From: DAOUVR01 sp034430535
GTDB lineage: Bacteria > Chloroflexota > Dehalococcoidia > E44-bin15
Assembly: GCA_964443325.1 (NCBI GenBank)
Contig: CAYUCL010000027.1
Span: 1 to 27,677 of the forward strand
Direction: 5' to 3'
DNA: 27,677 nt
Position 1 is the first letter of the stretch. Every line of letters starts with the position of its first letter. Below the pieces are notes generated by a model that was not told the DNA's origin, did no database searches, and saw only the letters and a program-made list of their open reading frames with translations. The translations under genes and the position numbers were made by a program. Below, in pieces: positions 14,060 through 21,777 of this stretch.

Positions 14060-15187
14060 ATGGCAAAAACAAGCTTTGCTCCCAACCCAGCGAAGATTAA
14101 AGTCATCGGCCTTGGTGGAGGTGGCTGCAATGCCGTCACACGCATGGTCCAAGAGGATATTCAAGGGGTAGACTTCATAGGAGTGAACACTGACGCCCAA
14201 GCATTACTGCTTACCGAAGCACCTACTCGGATTCAGATCGGGGAGAAGATGACAAAAGGGCTAGGTGTTGGTGGTGACCATATCGCCGGGGCTAAGGCGG
14301 CAGAACAGAGCCGCGATGAGATTAAGGAATGCATCAGCGACGCTGATATGGTGTTCCTGGCAGCCGGTATGGGTGGTGGTACAGGTACTGGCGCAATGCC
14401 TTTCGTGGCGGAGGTGTCCAAAGAAGCAGGAGCCTTGACCATCGCCGTAGTCACCAAACCCTTCGCGTTTGAAGGGGCCCATCGATCCCAGGTGGCTGAG
14501 GAAGGCATCGAACGGGTTCTCGGTAAGGTAGACACCCTGATAATCATCCCCAATGATCGTTTGCTGAGTCTCTGTGATAACAAGACTGCGGTAGGCAATG
14601 CCTTCAGGATGGCGGATGATGCGTTGAGACATGGTGTTCAGGCCATCGCCGAGGTTATTACAGTGCCCGGGATGATCAACCTGGACTTCGCCGATGTCAA
14701 GGCGGTGATGAAAGATGCTGGCCCTGCCTGGATGTCCATTGGGACAGGCAGCGGGCAGAATCGTGCTGCCAACGCCGCTAAAGCTGCACTCGACAGTCCT
14801 CTGCTCGATGTCTTCTCCGTAGAGGGGTCAACCGGTGTACTATTCAATATTGCCGGCGGAGACAATCTCACTCTCTTCGAGGTCAATGAAGCCGCCCAGG
14901 TCATCCGAGAGGCAGTTGACCCCAATGCCAATATCATCTTCGGCGTCGTGTTTGACCCCCATATGGATGCTGATGTAAGGATCACTCTTATCTGCACAGG
15001 CTTCACCTCGGTGAAAGGCGATGGCCCAAGGATACGCAAAGATGAAGAACTGCGCCATCTCCTTGAGGGAGCGGATAGCGAGCACGAGTTGGATATTCCC
15101 ACTTTCCTGCGCCGTCCCACAGCGAGAAGACAAACAGCGGAGGCTGCTGCACCCAAGCAAAGCCTGCGTTCGCGTTTAGGTGTCTAA
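14060..15187 (+). CDS. ftsZ: Cell division protein FtsZ
   Basis: Tubulin-like GTPase that forms the division ring, 375 residues. GLGGGGCNAV starts the nucleotide site, NTDAQAL follows, and GMGGGTGTGAMP (from about 103) is the tubulin signature. The synergy T7 loop NLDFADV is at 207-213. The C-terminal linker is very short (about 15 residues). The conserved tail DIPTFLRR, which binds FtsA and other partners, is followed by a basic end. AAAGGAGG precedes the ATG. Two stem-loops after the stop probably end the transcript. Confidence 0.97.
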   Translation: MAKTSFAPNPAKIKVIGLGGGGCNAVTRMVQEDIQGVDFIGVNTDAQALLLTEAPTRIQIGEKMTKGLGVGGDHIAGAKAAEQSRDEIKECISDADMVFLAAGMGGGTGTGAMPFVAEVSKEAGALTIAVVTKPFAFEGAHRSQVAEEGIERVLGKVDTLIIIPNDRLLSLCDNKTAVGNAFRMADDALRHGVQAIAEVITVPGMINLDFADVKAVMKDAGPAWMSIGTGSGQNRAANAAKAALDSPLLDVFSVEGSTGVLFNIAGGDNLTLFEVNEAAQVIREAVDPNANIIFGVVFDPHMDADVRITLICTGFTSVKGDGPRIRKDEELRHLLEGADSEHELDIPTFLRRPTARRQTAEAAAPKQSLRSRLGV

Positions 15188-15190
15188 TAT

Positions 15191-15204
15191 CCCGGGTGAC
15201 CGGG
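15191..15204 (+). other. GTGA-tetraloop hairpin after ftsZ
   Basis: CCCGG-GTGA-CCGGG forms a five-pair stem closed by a GNRA-type loop, 4 bases after the ftsZ stop. It probably stabilises the 3' end together with the terminator that follows. Confidence 0.45.
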
Positions 15205-15212
15205 ACAATCAT

Positions 15213-15262
15213 AGGGTCGTAGGCTGATAAATATCAGCCTGCGGCCCTCTTGTGCTTTCTTG
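15213..15262 (+). terminator. Rho-independent terminator of ftsA-ftsZ
   Basis: A 17-bp stem pairs 15213-15229 with 15232-15248 (AGGCTGATA against TATCAGCCT at the top, AGGG against CCCT at the base) with only two G-U pairs. It is followed by the interrupted T-rich run CTTGTGCTTTCTTG. The stem is very strong and the tail moderate. A pyrimidine-rich stretch (TTTCTTCTTCTTCTCTTT) lies a little further on. Confidence 0.75.
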
Positions 15263-15392
15263 CATGTCGGTTTCTTCTTCTTCTCTTTGACGCTCAATAT
15301 CAGCACCCGCTATATTTCATAAGGTTCCATCTTCTCACAAAAAATAGACAAGGACAAAATCATAGGACCTTAATAATGGTGTGGTGTAACTA

Positions 15393-15421
15393 TTGACAAT
15401 TACTATATATTGTGGTAATAT
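15393..15421 (+). promoter_or_regulatory. nrdR-nrdJ promoter
   Basis: TTGACA (15393-15398) and TAATAT (15416-15421) are separated by 17 bp. NrdR box 1 fills the spacer and box 2 lies just past the expected start point, the layout expected of a repressible promoter. No B12 riboswitch motif is visible in 15249-15455. Confidence 0.75.
15400..15415 (+). promoter_or_regulatory. NrdR box 1
   Basis: The core CTATATATTG with flanking bases matches the NrdR consensus ACACwATATATwGTGT at most positions. It lies between the -35 and -10 boxes. NrdR binds such boxes in pairs about three helical turns apart and represses ribonucleotide reductase genes when dATP is high. Confidence 0.8.
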
Positions 15422-15430
15422 TATTTACCT

Positions 15431-15446
15431 ACGCTATATATTGGGT
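15431..15446 (+). promoter_or_regulatory. NrdR box 2
   Basis: A second copy of the same ten-base core CTATATATTG (15434-15443) lies exactly 31 bp from the first and ends 9 bp before the nrdR ATG. The 31-bp spacing is the usual one for paired NrdR boxes. Confidence 0.8.
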
Positions 15447-15455
15447 AGTAAAGCT

Positions 15456-16019
15456 ATGAGATGTCCTTATTGCGGTTATAACGATTCAAAGGTTATTGAT
15501 TCCCGCGATGTGAATGAGGCAGTCCGCCGTCGCCGCGAGTGCCTTGAGTGTGGCTCCCGTTTCACCACCTATGAGCGACCTCAGAGGGCCACACTGCTGG
15601 TAATCAAGAAAGATGGACGGCGAGAGGAGTTCAGCCGTGAGAAGCTGATCTCCGGGATCCGCAAAGCCTGTACCAAGCGCCCTGTATCCCAGGAAACCGT
15701 TGAGCAAATGGTGGATGACATTGAGGCTCAGCTTCATAAATTAGGTAAAGGGGAAGTGAACAGCCCTGCTATTGGGGACATGGTGATGGAGCGATTGCGC
15801 CAGCTTGATGGTATCGCCTACATTCGCTTTGCCAGCGTATACCGGGACTTCGCCGACATTGAGGAGGTAAAACAAGAAGCGGAGGCCTATGTCAGGATCG
15901 GCTCCAGTCATAATGATACAACCCAGCTCTCCCTCTTTTCAAACGAAGAAATCGATAGTGTCACCGGCAGATTTGGTAGGAAAGCAACGAGCAACCATGG
16001 GAGAGAGAAAAGTGACTGA
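15456..16019 (+). CDS. nrdR: Transcriptional repressor NrdR
   Basis: Nucleotide-sensing repressor of ribonucleotide reductase genes, 187 residues. The N-terminal Zn ribbon has C3, C6, C29 and C32 (MRCPYC, ECLEC), and an ATP-cone spans about 49-140 (VIKKDGRREEFSREKL, IAYIRFASVYRDF). About 35 residues follow the cone (QLSLFSNEE region), longer than the usual 150-160-residue protein. ATG 15456 gives the invariant MRCPYC start. A longer frame upstream would run through the NrdR boxes. The gene overlaps nrdJ by 8 bp and is expected to repress its own operon through the two boxes. Confidence 0.95.
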   Translation: MRCPYCGYNDSKVIDSRDVNEAVRRRRECLECGSRFTTYERPQRATLLVIKKDGRREEFSREKLISGIRKACTKRPVSQETVEQMVDDIEAQLHKLGKGEVNSPAIGDMVMERLRQLDGIAYIRFASVYRDFADIEEVKQEAEAYVRIGSSHNDTTQLSLFSNEEIDSVTGRFGRKATSNHGREKSD

Positions 16020-18573
16020 AAGTTCCGGATCGGAAAACCTCCTGCGCAGTAGGATTGCACGCCAGGTTTTCCACTACTGCGAGTCTATCGGCATATCTGA
16101 CCGAGAGCGGATGGAGCTGCTCACAAGCGAGGCGATTCAGCGCCTAGAGCAAGCCTACCTTACCTTTCCCGGCATGGAGATCACCGTGCCTGAGTCACGT
16201 GTGACACCTCATGTCATTCAAGAGATACTAAAGCACATCATAGATGAAGGGAGCCAAATGGAGATTGCTACACAGTCTACAACGCCAAATAGAAGAAAAC
16301 AAAGGCACGAAGAAACATCAAAGGAACCACTCATTACAAAAAGAGACCCTGCCAAATTCAGTTCAACCGCATTAGCCGTTTTGGAGAAGAGATACCTAAG
16401 GAAGAATCATAAAGGTCAACTCATCGAAAAAAAGCCTGAGGAAATGTTTCGCCGTGTGGCTCAGAACATCGCCTCCGCCGAACTTATCTATAATCCTGAA
16501 GCGGACATGAAAGCCTGGGAAGAGGAATTCTACCACTTAATGGCGAACCTTGAATTCCTGCCCAACTCGCCCACCCTTATGAATGCAGGCCGGGAGCTTC
16601 AGCAGCTCTCCGCCTGCTTCGTCCTCCCCATCGATGATTCCCTCAAGTCCATCTTCGAGACGATAAAGTACACTGCCCTCATCCACAAGAGCGGCGGCGG
16701 CACCGGCTTTTCATTCTCCAGATTACGTCCAGAAGGCGATATGGTTGGCTCAACAGGTGGGGTGGCCAGCGGCCCCGTCTCCTTCATGAGAGCTTTTGAC
16801 ACCGCAACCGATGTGATCAAGCAGGGAGGCACCCGCCGTGGCGCCAATATGGCTATCTTAAACGTCAATCACCCCGATATTCTGAAATTCATTACTGTAA
16901 AAGAGAAAGGTGACAACCTCACTAACTTCAACCTTTCGGTGGCAGCAAATGACGATTTTATGAGGGCGGTTAAGGCGGGAGCCGAATATGACCTGGTAAA
17001 CCCTCGTAACAAGGAGGTTGTAGGTAGACTGAATGCCAAGGAGGTGTTCGATAAGATTGTGGATCAGGCTTGGCGCACCGGCGATCCAGGCCTAGTTTTT
17101 TTGGACCGCATAAACCAAGATAACCCTACGCCAAAACTCGGGGATATTGAGAGCACCAACCCCTGCGGCGAGCAACCCCTTCTCCCCTACGAATCATGCA
17201 ATCTGGGTTCCATTAATCTGGCGAGGATAGTGGCATACAAGAATGGTGCCGCAGAGATTGATTACCAAAAGCTCGAAAAGACGGTGAGGGTGGCGGTCAG
17301 ATTCCTTGATAACGTGATTGACAAGAACAAATTTCCCTTGCCCGAGATAGAGGATGCAACCAAGAAGACACGGAAAATCGGACTCGGGGTCATGGGGTTT
17401 GCTGATTTGTTGTTTCAGTTAGGTATACCCTATGATTCAGAGGAGGCACTGGAGACAGCTGAAGACCTCATGCGCTTCATTCAAAAAAAGGCAACCGCAG
17501 CTTCAGTGGAGCTGGCTGAGGAGAGGGGTATCTTCCCCGCCTTCGAAGGCAGCGATTACGATAAACCCGGCGAGCCTAGGGTGAGGAACGCCACCATGAC
17601 AACCATCGCCCCCACAGGCACCCTGAGCATCATCGCCGGTTGCTCCAGCGGGATCGAGCCCCTCTTCGCTTTAAGCTACGTTCGCAATATACTGGACGGT
17701 GCTCGCTTCATCGAAGTGAATCCCTACTTTGAAGAGGCTGCGAAAAGAGAGGGATTCTACTCTGCGGAGATTATAGAGGAAATAGCCAAGCAGGGGAGTA
17801 TACAGGATATAGACGGCATCCCTGATAGAGTCAAGAGGCTCTACGTCACCGCCCATGACATCAGCCCAGAGTGGCACATCAGGATGCAAGCCGCCTTTCA
17901 AAGTTCCACCCACAACGCCGTCTCTAAAACCATCAATTTCCCCCATAGCGCCACCAGAGAGGATGTAGAACAAGCATACATGCTAGCCTACAAAGAAGGC
18001 TGCAAGGGTATCACCATCTATAGAGACAGGAGCAAGGATAAGCAGGTGCTAAGCATCGCGGCGGAAGAGGAGGAAAAGGTCGAAACACGGGCACCAAGGA
18101 GGCGAGCTAAGATCACCACAGGGGTTACTGAGAGGGTTGCCACTGGCTGTGGCTCAATTTATGTAACGGTAAACTCCGATGCAGATGGGGTTTGTGAGGT
18201 GTTCTCCACCCTGGGAAAAGCGGGAGGTTGCGCTTCAGCACAGCTTGAGGCTATCTCCAGGCTTATCTCCCTGGCGCTTCGGTCTGGAGTAAATATAGAG
18301 TCAGTGGTGAAAAACCTGAAAGGCATACGCTGCCCCTCCATCGCCTGGGAAGAGGGTCATTCAGTGCTCTCCTGTCCCGACGCCATTGGCAGTGTGCTGG
18401 AGAAGTATGTCAAGAGCGAGGAAACAGCAACCAACCCTGACAGAATAACCGACTCTAGCGGAAGCGGTCATGTGATGAATATAGGGGGGCAGTGTCCAGA
18501 ATGTGGCGGCATGCTGGTGTATCAGGAGGGATGTCACATCTGCCACGCCTGCGGCTATACAAAATGCAGTTAA
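16012..18573 (+). CDS. nrdJ: Adenosylcobalamin-dependent (class II) ribonucleoside-diphosphate reductase
   Basis: Makes deoxyribonucleotides with a B12-generated thiyl radical, without oxygen or a small subunit. Length 853 residues from GTG 16012, which has GGGAGAGAG just upstream; ATG 15997 is the alternative. NSPTLMNAG and GGGTGFSFSRLRP lie in the barrel. The catalytic NPCGE is at 383-387 with thiyl Cys C385. C202 (LSACF) and C396 (ESCNLGSINL) are the probable redox pair. A TSCPD domain follows at about 710-800 (CGSIYVTVN to LSCPDAIG), and the end is a Cys-rich ribbon (CPECGG, CHICHACG, final KCS) that likely re-reduces the active site. The first 85 residues are helical and are not an ATP-cone. 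It is translationally coupled to nrdR. Confidence 0.96.
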   Translation: MTESSGSENLLRSRIARQVFHYCESIGISDRERMELLTSEAIQRLEQAYLTFPGMEITVPESRVTPHVIQEILKHIIDEGSQMEIATQSTTPNRRKQRHEETSKEPLITKRDPAKFSSTALAVLEKRYLRKNHKGQLIEKKPEEMFRRVAQNIASAELIYNPEADMKAWEEEFYHLMANLEFLPNSPTLMNAGRELQQLSACFVLPIDDSLKSIFETIKYTALIHKSGGGTGFSFSRLRPEGDMVGSTGGVASGPVSFMRAFDTATDVIKQGGTRRGANMAILNVNHPDILKFITVKEKGDNLTNFNLSVAANDDFMRAVKAGAEYDLVNPRNKEVVGRLNAKEVFDKIVDQAWRTGDPGLVFLDRINQDNPTPKLGDIESTNPCGEQPLLPYESCNLGSINLARIVAYKNGAAEIDYQKLEKTVRVAVRFLDNVIDKNKFPLPEIEDATKKTRKIGLGVMGFADLLFQLGIPYDSEEALETAEDLMRFIQKKATAASVELAEERGIFPAFEGSDYDKPGEPRVRNATMTTIAPTGTLSIIAGCSSGIEPLFALSYVRNILDGARFIEVNPYFEEAAKREGFYSAEIIEEIAKQGSIQDIDGIPDRVKRLYVTAHDISPEWHIRMQAAFQSSTHNAVSKTINFPHSATREDVEQAYMLAYKEGCKGITIYRDRSKDKQVLSIAAEEEEKVETRAPRRRAKITTGVTERVATGCGSIYVTVNSDADGVCEVFSTLGKAGGCASAQLEAISRLISLALRSGVNIESVVKNLKGIRCPSIAWEEGHSVLSCPDAIGSVLEKYVKSEETATNPDRITDSSGSGHVMNIGGQCPECGGMLVYQEGCHICHACGYTKCS

Positions 18574-18589
18574 GGAGGAAGATCGAACT

Positions 18590-18841
18590 ATGACTAATCT
18601 CGACAGCTACATAGTAATGGGCATTGGAGGTCTTTTTATTTTGCTTGGTTTAATCATTATACTCTGGGCAAGGCATAAACAGAAAGGCTATGGCGATGTC
18701 CTTTCCCGGCGTGAGGAATTGAGGAGCTTTCTGGGCTACTGGCCAGACTTCATCCTACCTAGCGAGCTAAGAACAGGAGGTTGGGTTTCCACCGTTATTG
18801 GAGCCGCATTGATAATCCTGGGCATTGTATTATTGTTTTAG
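18590..18841 (+). CDS. Small membrane protein with two transmembrane helices
   Basis: An 83-residue protein with TM segments at about 8-27 (MGIGGLFILLGLIIILW) and 64-83 (VIGAALIILGIVLLF). They are joined by a polar loop with a basic cluster and LRSFLGYWPDFILP. AAGGAGG precedes the ATG by about 11 bases. It lies 16 bp after nrdJ and 24 bp before the next small gene, so it probably belongs to the same transcript. I recognise no family and the function is unknown. Confidence 0.75.
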   Translation: MTNLDSYIVMGIGGLFILLGLIIILWARHKQKGYGDVLSRREELRSFLGYWPDFILPSELRTGGWVSTVIGAALIILGIVLLF

Positions 18842-18865
18842 GGGTAAGGATAGAGGAGGAACAAC

Positions 18866-19090
18866 TTGGCACAAAAAACGAAAGCCAAAACCAAGGAAGA
18901 GGAGTTGAGCTTGGAACAGGTGCAGGGGCGTCTTGACCTCCTGGACCAGCGCTTAGACGCTCTCGACACTATGATTACTGCTATCGCCGAGCGAATAATG
19001 AGACAACCAGTCAATATAACCATAACATGCCCCAACTGTGGGCGGTCTATTGATATCACCTTGGTAGGCAACGAGAAGATAGGAAGGTAA
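18866..19090 (+). CDS. Small coiled-coil protein with a CPNCG motif
   Basis: A 74-residue protein starting at TTG 18866 with AGGAGGA in front. It has a Lys/Glu-rich N-terminus and a heptad-like helix at about 15-45 (LDLLDQRLDALDTMITAIAE). The C-terminal ITCPNCGRSIDIT hairpin has a single CxxC. One CxxC could bind Zn by dimerisation, which the coiled coil would allow. Its TAA overlaps the next ATG (TAATG), so it is coupled to the radical SAM gene. No family recognised. Confidence 0.75.
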   Translation: MAQKTKAKTKEEELSLEQVQGRLDLLDQRLDALDTMITAIAERIMRQPVNITITCPNCGRSIDITLVGNEKIGR

Positions 19091-20724
19091 TGACGACGTG
19101 GGACAAAAAGGCGAGGCGAAAGCTTTTAAAAGAGCGAGGCACCATCTTCAAGGACTGGGGTGGCAGAATCCCCATCGCCCTGATTTACCCTAATACATAC
19201 TATTTGGGCATGTCCAACCTTGGCTTTCAAACAATCTACGCCTTCCTCAATAGCCACGATAACATTGTCTGTGAGCGTGTCTTCTGGGATGAAAAAGCAA
19301 GTGAGCTTCTAAGCATTGAATCACAGCGTCCTCTTAGCGATTTCGCCATCCTCGCCTTCTCCATCACCTATGAGCTTGACTACTTCAACGTAGTCAGCAT
19401 TCTAAAATCTAGCGGCATCCCGCTATTTGCCGCTGACCGCAACGATTCCTATCCCATAGTTATTGCCGGTGGGGCTTGCATCACCGCTAACCCGGAACCA
19501 CTTTCTCCCTTCTTCGACTGCTTCGCCATAGGAGAAGGAGAAGCTATTTTGCCAGCAGTTGTTGAGGTTATCAGCGAAGGAATTGAAGGGAGCAAGGACG
19601 AATTGCTGCCAGCACTTTCGTCGATTCCCGGAATCTATATACCCAGCCGCCATGATGGCAAGATTATCTGCCGGCAGTGGGTGCGTGACATCGATTATTT
19701 TGCCACCACTTCGGTCATTCTCACCCCGGAGACGGAGCTTAGCGGCATGCATATTATAGAGGTCACCCGTGGCTGCAGATGGGGCTGCCGCTTCTGTCTT
19801 GCTGGCTATCTTTTCCGCCCCTTCCGCTATCGTTCTTTAGATAATCTATTGGACCAAGCTGAGGCCGGCCTGAAACATGAAAAAAGAATCGGTCTTTTGG
19901 GGGCTTCACCCTCCGATCACCCGGAGATAGAAGAACTAGTGACTAGGCTGCAACACATGGGGGCACAAATCTCTGTCAGTTCCTTAAGGATTTGTCCCCT
20001 GCCGACAGTAGTGCTCAGGGAGCTGGCGCAAAGCGGCACGCAAACCATCACCCTGGCCCCTGAGGCAGGCTCACAGAGACTACGCAAAGTCATTAACAAG
20101 GGCGTAACGGATAGTGACATCATCGAAGCGACTACCATGGTCGCCGAGCACCATTTCAAGCATCTCAAGCTCTATTTCATGATCGGCCTGCCCACAGAGA
20201 CCGATGATGATATTGAAGACATGATCAAGTTAACCCTTGCCCTTAAAGGACACATCGACAAGAAAAAGGCAGGGAGTCGAGTCACTCTCACGGTGTCGCC
20301 ATTTGTACCCAAGGCTGGCACCCCATTTCAATGGCTTCCGATGACCAGCGGTGAAATTCTGACGCGCCGCCTTTCTCTACTTAAGAATAGCCTTAAGCCA
20401 AAGGGCATTGAGTTCTCCTCGGAAAGTGTAAATTGGATGGTTATACAGGGTATTCTCTCAAGAGGCGATGCAAGGCTCGCCCAGGTGCTTGTCAAAATGG
20501 AAGGAAAAACAATCTCTTCATGGCGTCGAGCAATGGAGCAGTGCTCGCTTGACGCTGGATATTATGTCAACAGGGAGATACCGCCTAGCGAGAGTCTGCC
20601 CTGGTCAAACATCGATTCAGGGGTTAATAAGGACTATCTTCAGTCCGAGCTTGAGCAGGCGCACCTGGGTAAAGAGACCCCACCCTGCCCACCGGCCGAA
20701 TGCCACAAGTGTGGGGTCTGCTAA
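19090..20724 (+). CDS. B12-binding-type radical SAM protein
   Basis: A 544-residue protein. The N-terminal 200 residues have the Rossmann-like layout of B12-binding radical SAM proteins (IPIALIYPNTYYLGMSNLGF, VIAGGACITANPEPL, FAIGEGE). The radical SAM core has C229, C233 and C236 in TRGCRWGCRFC. It is followed by SVSSLRICPL, LAPEAGSQRLRKVINKG and LKLYFMIGLPTE. It resembles the TIGR03960-like family, in which a DUF2344 partner is often fused or adjacent; no such partner is in this window. The C-terminus carries four cysteines (CPPAECHKCGVC), possibly a second metal site. The substrate is unknown. It is coupled to the 74-residue protein upstream and followed 1 bp later by yggS. Confidence 0.85.
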   Translation: MTTWDKKARRKLLKERGTIFKDWGGRIPIALIYPNTYYLGMSNLGFQTIYAFLNSHDNIVCERVFWDEKASELLSIESQRPLSDFAILAFSITYELDYFNVVSILKSSGIPLFAADRNDSYPIVIAGGACITANPEPLSPFFDCFAIGEGEAILPAVVEVISEGIEGSKDELLPALSSIPGIYIPSRHDGKIICRQWVRDIDYFATTSVILTPETELSGMHIIEVTRGCRWGCRFCLAGYLFRPFRYRSLDNLLDQAEAGLKHEKRIGLLGASPSDHPEIEELVTRLQHMGAQISVSSLRICPLPTVVLRELAQSGTQTITLAPEAGSQRLRKVINKGVTDSDIIEATTMVAEHHFKHLKLYFMIGLPTETDDDIEDMIKLTLALKGHIDKKKAGSRVTLTVSPFVPKAGTPFQWLPMTSGEILTRRLSLLKNSLKPKGIEFSSESVNWMVIQGILSRGDARLAQVLVKMEGKTISSWRRAMEQCSLDAGYYVNREIPPSESLPWSNIDSGVNKDYLQSELEQAHLGKETPPCPPAECHKCGVC

Positions 20725-20725
20725 A

Positions 20726-21382
20726 ATGGGCATAGAGCGGAATATACAAGAGATCAAGAAGCGTATTACCAACGCTGCGAAACGGGTTGGTAGGTCGCCT
20801 GATGAGATAACTATCGTCGCTGTGACAAAGGGGGTCGAACCCCGCGATATCAGGATTGCAGTAGGGGCTGGCGTCAGGCACATTGGCGAGAACAGGGTTC
20901 AAGAGGCCCAGAGGAAGACAGCATGTTTATCCACCCTGGAACCGCGACCTACATGGCACATGGTGGGACGTCTTCAGACTAACAAGGTCAAGACAGCAGT
21001 GGAAATTTTTGATATAATCCATAGCGTAGATTCGGCCAGATTGGCAGAGTCGGTAAGCAAGCGTGCTCAAAACGTTTATCCTGTGTTGCTCCAAGTCAAC
21101 ATCTCAGGAGAAGAGACGAAGGCTGGTTTTTCAATGACAGATTTGCCTAAGGCAGTAGAAGAGGTCGCTCGTCTACCCAACCTTAAGGTGAAGGAGTTAA
21201 TGACCATCGCCCCCTTTGTGAAGAACCCCGAGGAAGTCCGCCCTATCTTCAGAAGGCTGCGGCAGCTTCGTGACTCCCTGGGACTGGAGCACCTTTCCAT
21301 GGGGATGAGCGACGACTTTGAGATCGCCGTGGAAGAGGGGGCAACGCTGGTAAGGATTGGGCGCGCCATTTTTAAGGAGTGA
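20726..21382 (+). CDS. yggS: Pyridoxal phosphate homeostasis protein (YggS/PROSC family)
   Basis: PLP-binding alanine-racemase-fold protein of 218 residues that buffers PLP and affects amino-acid balance; it has no known catalytic activity. K35 in VAVTKG is the PLP Schiff-base lysine. HIGENRVQEA, WHMVGRLQTNK, VLLQVNISGEETKAGF and the end block SMGMSDDFEIAVEEG are the family signatures. ATG 20726 begins just after the stop of the radical SAM gene. A longer frame starting at 20468 lies inside that gene and is not real. The yggS-x-proC order echoes the ylmE region near ftsZ in Gram-positive bacteria. Confidence 0.95.
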   Translation: MGIERNIQEIKKRITNAAKRVGRSPDEITIVAVTKGVEPRDIRIAVGAGVRHIGENRVQEAQRKTACLSTLEPRPTWHMVGRLQTNKVKTAVEIFDIIHSVDSARLAESVSKRAQNVYPVLLQVNISGEETKAGFSMTDLPKAVEEVARLPNLKVKELMTIAPFVKNPEEVRPIFRRLRQLRDSLGLEHLSMGMSDDFEIAVEEGATLVRIGRAIFKE

Positions 21383-21387
21383 AGAAA

Positions 21388-21777
21388 ATGACAGTAGACC
21401 ATCAAAAAAGACTGATACTGCAGACAGGGCCATTTACGCCACCTGATGCCCTGCTGCTGGATTTGGAGACGATTGATGGCATAAAGCTCAATGTGCAACG
21501 TCTAGGAGCGTCCTTCCGTGGTGGAGGAGTTGCAACCTTTATCACGGTCATAACCAATAATTCAAGTATCGCTCCCTTGGCTGAAGCTACTTATCAACAT
21601 ATCAAACGGCTCAAGTCAAAGGGAGGCGATGATTTGATTATCCTCATAGGAGGCGAAATCAACACTAATGCGGAAGAGGTGCGTTTTCGAGACGTGCGGT
21701 GTCGCAGGCAGATATCCCTGAAGCAAAAATCTCAGGATGAAATAAGAGGGATACTGCTAGAGGGAGATGTTGGTTAA
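21388..21777 (+). CDS. Conserved-looking protein of unknown function between yggS and proC
   Basis: A 129-residue protein I cannot assign. It is soluble in appearance, with probable beta strands around DALLLDLETIDGI, GVATFITVITNN and DLIILIGGEI and a helix at about LAEATYQHIKRLKSK. ATG 21388 has AAGGAG eight bases upstream. GTG 21379 in the same frame overlaps the yggS stop and is the alternative. It ends one base before the proC ATG, so the three genes look tightly coupled. In many Gram-positive genomes this place next to yggS holds sepF, but the conserved SepF core is not visible here. The link to division is only positional. Confidence 0.8.
   Translation: MTVDHQKRLILQTGPFTPPDALLLDLETIDGIKLNVQRLGASFRGGGVATFITVITNNSSIAPLAEATYQHIKRLKSKGGDDLIILIGGEINTNAEEVRFRDVRCRRQISLKQKSQDEIRGILLEGDVG

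Noticed and set aside
14638..15156. 172-codon minus-strand frame opposite ftsZ
   Set aside because: Antisense shadow of a highly conserved gene with Ser-rich, motif-free sequence.
15270..15290. Pyrimidine-rich TTC repeats after the ftsZ terminator as a functional repeat
   Set aside because: Short and irregular. It is most simply the T-rich region after a terminator.
15249..15455. Cobalamin riboswitch expected before a B12-dependent reductase
   Set aside because: I could not find the B12 box or the accompanying conserved elements; the visible control signals are NrdR boxes.
20468..20725. N-terminal extension of yggS
   Set aside because: This part lies within the radical SAM gene in another frame. 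The conserved YggS sequence starts at ATG 20726 directly after that gene.
21388..21777. SepF as the identity of the 129-residue protein
   Set aside because: The position fits, but the conserved SepF core and its Gly-rich dimer segment are not visible.
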